NCBI GenBank assembly: GCA_900769035.1
Contig: CAAGFD010000191.1
Span: 1 to 14,788, forward strand
Reading direction: 5' to 3'
Length of the DNA stretch: 14,788 bases
Origin: Bacteroidales bacterium
GTDB lineage: Bacteria; Bacteroidota; Bacteroidia; Bacteroidales; Paludibacteraceae
The notes under the pieces were generated by a model. The model searched no databases, was not told the DNA's origin, and saw only the letters and a list, made by a program, of their open reading frames with translations. This document shows positions 1-5,319 of this stretch, piece after piece. Numbering within the stretch: position 1 is the stretch's first letter; each line of letters opens with the position of its first letter. Made by a program: the position numbers and the translations under genes.

Positions 1-2
1 AT

Positions 3-35
3 AAAAGACAAAATCATATGCCAATAACGCAATAA
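3..35 (+). other. possible 3' end of an upstream gene
   Basis: One frame is open from the window edge to a TAA at 33-35, one base before the ATG at 37. Such tight spacing is common in operons, so this may be the tail of an upstream gene. A second frame is also open and stops at 25-27. The fragment is too short to recognise or to choose between frames. Confidence 0.2.
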
Positions 36-36
36 C

Positions 37-498
37 ATGGAAAAGAAAATATCAATCATTATTTTGTCTTTATTGTTATTGACTCCGATTTATGCCACAA
101 AAGTCACCAAGAAGGTAAAACTTCCTGCAGGCACGGCAATTACAATCAGAACCATCAATAAATTAGACTCTCAAAAGCCAAAAAAGAGAACAGTTTTTGT
201 AGTAAACGGTGACATCTGGGATGAAAGCGGCGAAGTGATTCTAATAAGAGAAGGCACGCCGGCTGATGTGCAAATATTTATCAGAAGAGCAACAGCTTAT
301 GGCGAAAAGGCAATGATACAGTTCCAGCCTATTTCCACAAAAGCTTTCAACGGCCGTCTTGTAGGTTTCAAAGAACAAAAAGTGGTTTTCTCCGGCGGTA
401 ACTATAAAAAACAAAAAAAAGTTGTTTTGCCAGAAGGAACATCATTCTGTGGCTACACAGCAAATGATTTGTACTTTAATATAGAAGTAGATGAATAA
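37..498 (+). CDS. small exported protein of unknown function
   Basis: I do not recognise this 153-residue protein. It starts with a Sec-type signal peptide: two lysines, a hydrophobic stretch at about residues 5-18, and a likely cleavage after TPIYA (residue 20). There is no cysteine at that point, so it is probably soluble periplasmic or surface-exposed rather than a lipoprotein. The mature part is basic and beta-strand-like. It repeats a pattern of the type 'LPAGT...I.I' at about residue 29 and '.EGTPADV' at about 72, and ends with 'LPEGTSFCGYT' at about 130; this resembles small beta-barrel domains that alternate 'aGT' turns with strands, but that is inference. No transmembrane segment follows the signal peptide and there is one cysteine near the C-terminus. 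The start is the only ATG that gives the complete signal peptide. The next gene is 81 bases downstream and also encodes an exported protein. Confidence 0.7.
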   Translation: MEKKISIIILSLLLLTPIYATKVTKKVKLPAGTAITIRTINKLDSQKPKKRTVFVVNGDIWDESGEVILIREGTPADVQIFIRRATAYGEKAMIQFQPISTKAFNGRLVGFKEQKVVFSGGNYKKQKKVVLPEGTSFCGYTANDLYFNIEVDE

Positions 499-527
499 AA
501 TGTAAATATAACTCAATTATAAACTGT

Positions 528-558
528 CATAAAAAAACAGCTAATAAATTTTTTTATG
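528..558. repeat. AT-rich inverted repeat before the lipoprotein gene
   Basis: CATAAAAAAA (528-537) and TTTTTTTATG (549-558) are perfect 10-base inverted arms around an 11-base loop. The arms hold only one G:C pair, so a terminator role is weak. The hairpin ends 7 bases before the purine-rich ribosome binding sequence of the next gene and could affect mRNA stability or access to it. Confidence 0.35.
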
Positions 559-565
559 CAAAAAA

Positions 566-570
566 AGGAG
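566..570 (+). promoter_or_regulatory. Shine-Dalgarno-like AGGAG
   Basis: AGGAG lies 9 bases before the ATG at 580. It is unusual here because the other genes in the window start behind AT-rich leaders without a clear Shine-Dalgarno sequence. It fixes the start of the PKD lipoprotein. Confidence 0.5.
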
Positions 571-579
571 AAATAAATT

Positions 580-1659
580 ATGAAGAAATTCTTTACATCA
601 TTAATGTTTTTATTGACATTATTAATATTTGTCGGGTGTGAGAAAGCAAGACCAATAGTAGATTTCATTTGTCAAGATCAAGGAGAAGGAAGATATTATT
701 TCGAAAATAGGACATATTGGTCTGATTACAAGTCTCACAATTATAATGCAGCTTGGTATGTTGATGGTGATCAAGTATTTAAATTATTAACAGGTGAGCG
801 ATATTTCGATGATGGCTATTACACTTTTAAAACTTCAGGCAATCATACTGTAGAATTAGAAATTTACGACTTCGACACCGAAAGATATTACTACAAAGAA
901 AAAACCATTTACGTCTCGCTATCAAATAGTGGCTCCGGAGGCGGAGATACCGGTGGCGGTACTGGAGGAGGCACCGACAATACTCAATATCCTACTGCAA
1001 ATTTTGATTATGACTTCTATGACAATTTTGAAATAGATTTTTATAATTCATCATCAAATGCCACATCTTATTCTTGGTCTTTCGGAGATGGTCAATCAAG
1101 TACAGAAGAAGAACCATCTCACAGATATAGTAGACCGGGCACATATACGGTTACTCTCACTGCAAGAAATAGTAAAGGTTCCCACCAAGCCACAGCTCAA
1201 ATTACAATTACCAAACCGGCTTATACATACTTCTTAGGAATTACGTACACGAAAGTCCCTCAGTACAATCATAACTATAAATTCGTTTTAACTGACGATG
1301 ATATATTTACAACAACTTGGGGTAATAGTGAATGGAGAACAATATATAGTACTCCTTTCGACTATATATACGCAACACCTAAACTATTAAATGGTTTGGC
1401 AGATGATGATTATTACGAACTTGACATTTATATGGATACAGAGAACAGTAGTGGAAATATTGCCGGTTGGAGAATACCAACAACACATTTAACACAAGAC
1501 TACGCTACTGAAATGTACGGAACATCAGATGATGGTTTAACAAAAGTAACGATATACTTCAGTTATGAAAAAACACCTCTTTCAAATAGTCCGGCTCGCA
1601 CTGAAATCAAAAAAGCAAAACAACCGATTACGAGTGAAATGAATCCGGCTATCAAATAA
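580..1659 (+). CDS. PKD-domain surface or periplasmic lipoprotein
   Basis: A 359-residue lipoprotein. The signal peptide (KK, then a hydrophobic core at residues 4-19) ends in the lipobox-like IFVGC, so Cys20 should be lipidated. Residues about 24-113 look like a diverged PKD/Ig-like beta-sandwich (AAWYVDGD at about 57, then SGNHTVELEIYD). A flexible Gly/Ser/Thr linker covers about 117-133. A clear PKD domain follows at about 138-211: PTANFDYD, then the hallmark YSWSFGDG (164-171), then HRYSRPGTYTVTLTARNS. The C-terminal part (about 215-335) is Tyr/Asp-rich and unrecognised, and the tail is basic. PKD domains usually mediate protein or glycan contacts in extracellular proteins; no catalytic domain or polysaccharide-utilisation partner genes are visible, so the ligand is unknown. 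The preceding gene is also exported, and a 27-codon small ORF starts 27 bases after the stop. Lipidation is a confident prediction; the final membrane face is not decided. Confidence 0.85.
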   Translation: MKKFFTSLMFLLTLLIFVGCEKARPIVDFICQDQGEGRYYFENRTYWSDYKSHNYNAAWYVDGDQVFKLLTGERYFDDGYYTFKTSGNHTVELEIYDFDTERYYYKEKTIYVSLSNSGSGGGDTGGGTGGGTDNTQYPTANFDYDFYDNFEIDFYNSSSNATSYSWSFGDGQSSTEEEPSHRYSRPGTYTVTLTARNSKGSHQATAQITITKPAYTYFLGITYTKVPQYNHNYKFVLTDDDIFTTTWGNSEWRTIYSTPFDYIYATPKLLNGLADDDYYELDIYMDTENSSGNIAGWRIPTTHLTQDYATEMYGTSDDGLTKVTIYFSYEKTPLSNSPARTEIKKAKQPITSEMNPAIK

Positions 1660-1686
1660 ATTATAGTCCTTTAAAACTAAATCATT

Positions 1687-1770
1687 ATGGCAACACATAA
1701 TCCGAATTGGCCTTCTCGTACAGGCAACCCGAGTGGTGGCGGAAGAGGGAATAACCCTCCAAAGAAATAA
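1687..1770 (+). CDS. 27-residue Gly/Asn/Pro-rich small protein
   Basis: A complete ATG-to-TAA frame of 27 codons lies between the PKD lipoprotein stop and its terminator. The peptide begins MATHNPNWPSRTG, runs through NPSGGGRGNN and ends PPKK. It is basic, has one Trp, no acidic residue, no cysteine, and no signal peptide or membrane segment. Nearly every residue is turn- or disorder-promoting, which is not what a random AT-rich frame gives (Ile, Leu, Phe, Tyr, Asn and Lys dominate those), so I think it is translated. The only promoter source visible is read-through from the lipoprotein, and transcription would end at 1796-1836. I have an impression of similar short 'NPNWPS..GNPSGGGR' peptides in gut Bacteroidales, but cannot verify it. 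Function unknown. Confidence 0.55.
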   Translation: MATHNPNWPSRTGNPSGGGRGNNPPKK

Positions 1771-1795
1771 AATGTGAATACTACATATAAAAAAG

Positions 1796-1836
1796 AATGA
1801 CCTTCAAATACTGATGTTTGAAGGTCATTTCTTTTT
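1796..1836. terminator. bidirectional intrinsic terminator
   Basis: A perfect 13-bp stem, AATGACCTTCAAA (1796-1808) with TTTGAAGGTCATT (1817-1829), has an 8-base loop and is followed by TCTTTTTT. On the other strand an A-run at 1789-1794 supplies a U-tract. It can therefore end both the lipoprotein/small-ORF transcript and the oncoming RluA-family transcript. Confidence 0.9.
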
Positions 1837-1858
1837 TATCTAAATATTTGAATTCTAA

Positions 1859-2536
1859 TCAATCTTCTCCAAGCAGTTTACCCCACAGAACATCTTTTGG
1901 TAATGGGGCTTCTACATGAATAAGTTCTTTGCTTACCGGGTGAATAAACTCAATACTTCGAGCTAAAAGAGATATTCCTCCATCAGGATTAGAACGAGGG
2001 GCTCCATATTTCAAATCGCCTTTAATAGGACACCCAATCGACGCCAACTGACAGCGAATTTGATGATGCCTACCGGTATGTAATTCTACTTCCAAAACGC
2101 TATATCTATCTCCTGTGACTATTAATTTATAATCCAAAGAAGCGAATTTACTATTTGGTTTAGCTGTCGGATAACTATAAGATTTATTCTGTTTCTCCAC
2201 TCGTAGCAGATAGCTCTCTATTTTACCATCAATTTTTTCCGGGCGACCACAAACAATAGCCCAATAGGTTTTCTTTATCTGTTGATGGTCGGCAAACATC
2301 TTGTTCATTCGCTCAAGAGCCTTAGAAGTTTTAGCAAAGACCACTACCCCGCTAACCGGTCGATCAAGGCGATGCACTACCCCGCAAAATACATTTCCGG
2401 GCTTGGCATATTTCTCTTTAATATATTCTTTTATTGTTTCAGAAAGGGGTTTATCGCCTGTTTTGTCGCCTTGTACAATTTCGCCAACCTCTTTATTTAC
2501 TATAATAAGGTGATTATCTTCGTATAAGACTTCCAT
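1859..2536 (-). CDS. RluA-family RNA pseudouridine synthase
   Basis: Converts uridine to pseudouridine at a specific site in rRNA or tRNA. The 225-residue protein consists of the RluA-type catalytic domain without an N-terminal S4 RNA-binding domain, as in the shorter members (RluA and TruC types). It opens with the usual 'VLYEDNHLIIVNKEVG' strand. The catalytic motif is VVHRLDRPVSG, with Asp58 as the conserved nucleophile of the HRLDxxxSG signature. A second family motif, VELHTGRHHQIRCQLASIGCPIKGDLKYG, lies at about residues 150-178. The target base cannot be read from the sequence, so no specific symbol is given. Its ATG overlaps the stop of the upstream rlmB gene by one base (TAATG), which implies an operon and possibly translational coupling; both proteins modify RNA. 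The gene ends 23 bases from the bidirectional terminator. Confidence 0.93.
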   Translation of the reverse strand: MEVLYEDNHLIIVNKEVGEIVQGDKTGDKPLSETIKEYIKEKYAKPGNVFCGVVHRLDRPVSGVVVFAKTSKALERMNKMFADHQQIKKTYWAIVCGRPEKIDGKIESYLLRVEKQNKSYSYPTAKPNSKFASLDYKLIVTGDRYSVLEVELHTGRHHQIRCQLASIGCPIKGDLKYGAPRSNPDGGISLLARSIEFIHPVSKELIHVEAPLPKDVLWGKLLGED

Positions 2537-3279
2537 TATCGACGTTGTTTTACAGCTTCATAAACGATAACTCCGGTAGCTACCGACACGTTAAGTGAAC
2601 TGATTTGTCCGCAAATAGGGATAGAGACCATATCATCTACAATACGGAGGATATCCGGTGAAATACCAACATCTTCTGCTCCCATAACTATTGCAAGGGG
2701 GCCTGAATAATCGGCTTGTGAATATAAATGCGAAGCTTTTTCGGAAGCTGCAACTACCTTAATACCACACTTTTGCAAGTAAGACACTGTATTATGGAGG
2801 CTATTTTCACGACACACGGGGATGATATGTAGAGCTCCGGCAGAAGTTTTGACAGCATCGGCATTAGCAGCGGCACCGCCACGCATCGGCATCACTATAG
2901 CATCAACGCCGGCGCATTCACACGTACGAGCAATAGCCCCGAAATTACGGACATCGGTTACCCCATCCAAAATAACGATAAAAGGGTCTTTACCACTCTC
3001 ATAAAGCATCGGGATGATATTCTCAATATGCTGATATTCGATAGAAGAGATATAAGCCACAACACCTTGATGATTTTTCGTTGTAAGACGATTCAGTTTC
3101 TCCAAGGGCACTTTTTGCACCGGAATCTTTCGTTCTTGCACCAAATCGAAAAGTTCTTTGAGCAAATCACCACCCATCTCTCTACGAATAAAGATTTTTT
3201 CTATCTCCTTTCCGGCATTAATGGCTTCTATCACAGCCCTAATACCAAAAATCATATTCTTCTCTTTTATCTGTTTCAT
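2536..3279 (-). CDS. rlmB: SpoU-type 2'-O-methyltransferase, likely RlmB (23S rRNA G2251)
   Basis: A SAM-dependent SpoU/TrmH-family (SPOUT, trefoil-knot) ribose 2'-O-methyltransferase of 247 residues, the usual RlmB length. The N-terminal substrate-binding domain (about 9-85) has IFGIRAVIEAINAGKEIEKIFI and the LNRLTTKNHQGVVAYIS segment typical of RlmB. The SpoU domain (about 98-247) carries motif 1 (DVRNFGAIARTCECAGVD), motif 2 (IVMGAEDVGIS, in place of the commoner GSEGxGIS) and motif 3 (IPICGQISSLNVSVATGVIVYEA), which form the knot and the SAM pocket. Assignment to RlmB rather than another SpoU enzyme rests on the N-terminal domain and length. I chose the ATG at 3279 because a -7 box lies about 28 bases upstream; the Met at residue 9 is an alternative start. 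It is first in an operon with the RluA-family gene and divergent from the MBL hydrolase. Confidence 0.88.
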   Translation of the reverse strand: MKQIKEKNMIFGIRAVIEAINAGKEIEKIFIRREMGGDLLKELFDLVQERKIPVQKVPLEKLNRLTTKNHQGVVAYISSIEYQHIENIIPMLYESGKDPFIVILDGVTDVRNFGAIARTCECAGVDAIVMPMRGGAAANADAVKTSAGALHIIPVCRENSLHNTVSYLQKCGIKVVAASEKASHLYSQADYSGPLAIVMGAEDVGISPDILRIVDDMVSIPICGQISSLNVSVATGVIVYEAVKQRR

Positions 3280-3306
3280 TAATAAATAAGTAATTTATAT
3301 TTTTTG

Positions 3307-3314
3307 CAAAGGTA
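3307..3314 (-). promoter_or_regulatory. -7 box of the rlmB operon promoter
   Basis: TACCTTTG on the minus strand matches the Bacteroidota -7 consensus TAnnTTTG and lies 27 bases before the rlmB ATG. No clear -33 TTTG is visible at the usual distance. The box overlaps one arm of the GGTACA/TGTACC inverted repeat at 3311-3332. Confidence 0.6.
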
Positions 3315-3332
3315 CAATTTTTTCTCTGTACC
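3311..3332. repeat. GGTACA...TGTACC inverted repeat in a divergent promoter region
   Basis: GGTACA (3311-3316) and TGTACC (3327-3332) are perfect 6-base inverted arms with a 10-base T-rich spacer. They lie between the divergent rlmB and MBL-hydrolase promoters and overlap the rlmB -7 box, a position where an operator would act. With six bases per arm, chance is possible. Confidence 0.3.
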
Positions 3333-3357
3333 ATTAAAACTCAATCTATTTTTTTTG

Positions 3358-3365
3358 TAACTTTG
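3358..3365 (+). promoter_or_regulatory. -7 box of the MBL hydrolase promoter
   Basis: TAACTTTG matches TAnnTTTG, 22 bases before the ATG at 3388, implying a very short leader. A T-run directly precedes it, preceded by ACTCAAT at 3339-3345; the pepD promoter has the same arrangement. A clean -33 TTTG is not seen. Confidence 0.65.
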
Positions 3366-3387
3366 CACCTCAAATGTAAATAGAAGA

Positions 3388-4200
3388 ATGAATAAGCTGT
3401 GTTTTTTTAGTATGGGGAGTGGCAGTAGCGGAAATTGCTATTATATAGGCACTCACGAATATGGATTCCTTATTGATGCAGGCGTTGGAGTACGCACTAT
3501 CAAAAAGGAATTAAAAGAGCACAACTTAAGTTTTGAGAATATTTGGGGTGTTTTTATCACTCACGACCATACGGATCACATTAAATCGGTAGGGTCTTTG
3601 GGCGAAAAATATCACCTACCTATCTATCTTACTAAGGAAATGCAGCGAGGTATAAACAAAAATTACAGAGTTACAGAAAAGCTTACCTCTTGCTGTAAAT
3701 TTTTTAAGAAAGGGGAGCATATTTATTTACGAGACTTTTTAATACAATCATTTCCTGTTTCCCATGATGCTTCAGACTGTGTAGGATACTCTTTTATTTT
3801 CGGTGACCAACATTTTGTTATTGCCACAGACCTCGGATATATAGGTAAGGAAGCTGCAGACCATATTGTTAAAGCGAACTACTTGATAATTGAGGCAAAC
3901 TACGATGATAACATGCTTAAAAACGGCTCTTATCCTTATCATTTAAAACAAAGAGTACGCTCACATACGGGGCATTTATGTAACGACCATACGGCAAAAT
4001 TTCTTGCCGACAATTACAACCCTAATCTAACTCACGTCTTTCTATGTCATTTAAGTCAGGAGAACAACACACCGGAGCTTGCTTTCAAAACCGTCAATGA
4101 TGCACTTGCCACAAAAGGTATTACGCTTGAAATACTTACTCCACTTGAAAGAACGTCGACGTCACCATTTTACGAATTTAAAGAGTATAACGAACAATAA
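3388..4200 (+). CDS. MBL-fold metallohydrolase, WalJ/YycJ-like
   Basis: A 270-residue cytosolic metallo-beta-lactamase-fold hydrolase. The N-terminus, FFSMGSGSSGNCYYIG, followed by FLIDAGVGVRTIKKEL, is characteristic of the YycJ/WalJ group, which is thought to act as a nuclease or phosphodiesterase and in Firmicutes is linked to the WalRK region. The metal-binding motif HDHTDH is at residues 59-64. Further candidate ligands are His126 in FPVSHDASDCVGY, Asp148 in VIATDLGY, and a late His in VFLCHLSQENN, so both metal sites look intact. There is no signal peptide. It is a single-gene unit with its own promoter and terminator and no Wal two-component genes beside it, so a link to cell-wall control is not supported here; a DNA or RNA processing role is possible. 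Confidence 0.87.
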   Translation: MNKLCFFSMGSGSSGNCYYIGTHEYGFLIDAGVGVRTIKKELKEHNLSFENIWGVFITHDHTDHIKSVGSLGEKYHLPIYLTKEMQRGINKNYRVTEKLTSCCKFFKKGEHIYLRDFLIQSFPVSHDASDCVGYSFIFGDQHFVIATDLGYIGKEAADHIVKANYLIIEANYDDNMLKNGSYPYHLKQRVRSHTGHLCNDHTAKFLADNYNPNLTHVFLCHLSQENNTPELAFKTVNDALATKGITLEILTPLERTSTSPFYEFKEYNEQ

Positions 4201-4217
4201 ACATAGCAATAAACATA

Positions 4218-4257
4218 AAAGGCTGCCTAACACATTGGTTTAGACAGCCTTTCTCTT
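4218..4257. terminator. intrinsic terminator between convergent genes
   Basis: AAAGGCTGCCTAA (4218-4230) pairs with TTAGACAGCCTTT (4240-4252) with one C-A mismatch and a 9-base loop, followed by CTCTTATT. It lies 17 bases after the MBL hydrolase stop. The T-tract on the other strand (TTTTATG) is shorter, so action on the OmpH-like gene is less certain. Confidence 0.8.
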
Positions 4258-4281
4258 ATTATTAACCTATAAAATAAATAA

Positions 4282-4884
4282 TTACTTTTTCTCGTTTGAT
4301 TCGTATCTAGAATTAAGGATTTCCAATACATCCATAGTAATGTCGTACTCCGGAGCGGAGAATAATACATTATCATTCAATACACTTTGAGTAAGGATGA
4401 TATGATATTTACCGGAAGCATTAACAATTTTAATAGCATTATTTATGCTATCACGTAATTGAAGGCTGATAGTTTGTTGCTCCGTCATTAACTCTTCAGT
4501 TTTAATTTGTTCCAAATTCTGAAGTTCTTGTTGTTTATTAAGCAATCTTCTCTGTTCAGCTTCGGCACGTTCTCGCGAGAGAAAAGCATTATTTTCCACT
4601 TTCTTTTGGAAATCCATCATCTCATTTTCAAGGCTTCTGGCACGTTGATTAAGGTCTAATCTGGCATTTTCTTGTTTGGTCATCAAAGACTCATTAGCCT
4701 CTATTGCCAAGAAATAGTTGTTCAACAAGGTGTCGGTATTAACTATTGCAATAGGCAACATACCACTAGAAACGTCAACCATAGGAACATTTTCATCCGA
4801 TACTTCGGCCTCATTTTTTTGAGCTTTATTACCACATGAAGCCACAACAAGTGCTACAGCACAAATTACTAATAATTTTTTCAT
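4282..4884 (-). CDS. OmpH/Skp-like lipoprotein
   Basis: A 200-residue lipoprotein related to the OmpH/Skp periplasmic chaperone family, which holds unfolded outer-membrane proteins. MKKLLVICAVALVVASC is a lipoprotein signal peptide with Cys17 as the lipidation site. A short linker (about 18-43) is followed by the family's first strand, PIAIVNTDTLLNNYFLA. A long charged alpha-hairpin predicted to be coiled coil comes next (about 67-145; Gln/Glu/Lys-rich, including ENEMMDFQKKVENNAFLSRERAE), then the returning segment with NASGKYHIILTQSVLNDNVLFSAPEYDITMDVLEILN. This matches Skp architecture, but lipid anchoring differs from soluble E. coli Skp. An in-frame ATG at 4953 would add 23 residues before the signal peptide and lies inside the upstream gene, so I reject it. 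The gene begins one base after the stop of the 71-residue membrane protein, so the two are probably co-translated. Confidence 0.85.
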   Translation of the reverse strand: MKKLLVICAVALVVASCGNKAQKNEAEVSDENVPMVDVSSGMLPIAIVNTDTLLNNYFLAIEANESLMTKQENARLDLNQRARSLENEMMDFQKKVENNAFLSRERAEAEQRRLLNKQQELQNLEQIKTEELMTEQQTISLQLRDSINNAIKIVNASGKYHIILTQSVLNDNVLFSAPEYDITMDVLEILNSRYESNEKK

Positions 4885-4885
4885 T

Positions 4886-5101
4886 TTAATTTTTCTTCTT
4901 TTTAATATTACTCCGTGCTTCGCGATCTTGAGAGGTAGCACAAGTAATGCCACGATCTTTCATTGCTTTGCTTGCTCCGATATGTGTATTAGGAAATTTT
5001 CCGCCCTTAATGAACAATGTGCGAAAAGCCATAGCAAACAGAGCCACAAGAAGTAGCACCAAAGACACTACAAAAGCCGGTAGTATAGTTTTAAACATCA
5101 A
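4886..5101 (-). CDS. small single-pass membrane protein of unknown function
   Basis: A 71-residue protein with an N-terminal hydrophobic helix at about residues 8-29 (PAFVVSLVLLLVALFAMAFR), followed by a basic, glycine-containing cytosolic-type tail. The tail has a conserved-looking block, IKGGKFPNTHIGASKAMKDRGITCATSQDREAR, with one cysteine, and ends in a run of lysines. The helix lacks a good signal-peptidase site, so it is likely a membrane anchor. The general plan (one helix, basic Gly-rich loop, Cys near 'GI.C') recalls small factors such as NqrM, but NqrM has several cysteines and this has one, so that is only a resemblance. I believe related small proteins occur in Bacteroidales but cannot name a family. 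It has its own -7 box and leads an operon with the OmpH-like lipoprotein (one-base gap). Confidence 0.75.
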   Translation of the reverse strand: MMFKTILPAFVVSLVLLLVALFAMAFRTLFIKGGKFPNTHIGASKAMKDRGITCATSQDREARSNIKKKKN

Positions 5102-5163
5102 TTACTTAACAATTAAATGCAGAATATCAAACACTGCATAATATTTCACGTTAAATTCAGTGG

Positions 5164-5171
5164 CAAAGGTA
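5164..5171 (-). promoter_or_regulatory. -7 box of the membrane protein/OmpH-like operon
   Basis: TACCTTTG on the minus strand fits TAnnTTTG. It lies about 62 bases before the ATG at 5101, giving a leader of roughly 55-60 bases. A T-rich stretch (complement of 5187-5194) sits at the -33 distance, without an exact TTTG. Confidence 0.55.
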
Positions 5172-5217
5172 ATAAAAAAGTTCTATAAAAAAAACTACAT
5201 TAACCCGAATATTTTAC

Positions 5218-5264
5218 ACTCAATACTTTTTTGAACTACATTTTGCAACTCAATATTTTTTTTG
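5218..5264 (+). repeat. direct repeat ACTCAATA-T-tract upstream of pepD
   Basis: ACTCAATACTTTTTTG (5218-5233) recurs as ACTCAATATTTTTTTTG (5248-5264), exactly 30 bases downstream (about three helical turns). The second copy lies between the -33 and -7 elements of the pepD promoter. A related ACTCAAT plus T-run stands at 3339-3357, directly before the MBL hydrolase -7 box. The first copy may be a decayed promoter duplicate or a regulatory element. Confidence 0.4.
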
Positions 5265-5272
5265 TACTTTTG
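5242..5272 (+). promoter_or_regulatory. pepD promoter (-33 TTTG, -7 TACTTTTG)
   Basis: TTTG at 5242-5245 and TACTTTTG at 5265-5272 are separated by 19 bases, matching the sigma-ABfr type promoter of Bacteroidota in both elements and spacing. It predicts a start of transcription near 5278 and a leader of about 40 bases. This is the most complete promoter in the window. Confidence 0.8.
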
Positions 5273-5319
5273 TACTGAGAAAAATGTTTAAATTTTACCA
5301 ACAAAAACACGTATAAAAA

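Noticed and set aside
928..978. GGCGG/GGAGG-rich repeats in the lipoprotein gene, considered as a DNA repeat or G-quadruplex
   Set aside because: The bases encode a Gly/Ser/Thr linker between two beta-sandwich domains, which explains the repetition.
2282..3282. Plus-strand open frames of 60-84 codons across the RluA-family and rlmB genes
   Set aside because: They are antisense to two well-supported genes and their translations show no family motifs.
3388..4200. MBL-fold protein as an antibiotic-resistance beta-lactamase
   Set aside because: It has no signal peptide, and the SMGSGSSGNCYYIG start and overall layout point to the YycJ/WalJ group rather than secreted class B beta-lactamases.
4885..4953. 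N-terminal extension of the OmpH-like protein from the ATG at 4953
   Set aside because: It would put 23 basic residues in front of a perfect lipoprotein signal peptide and lies within the upstream coding region.
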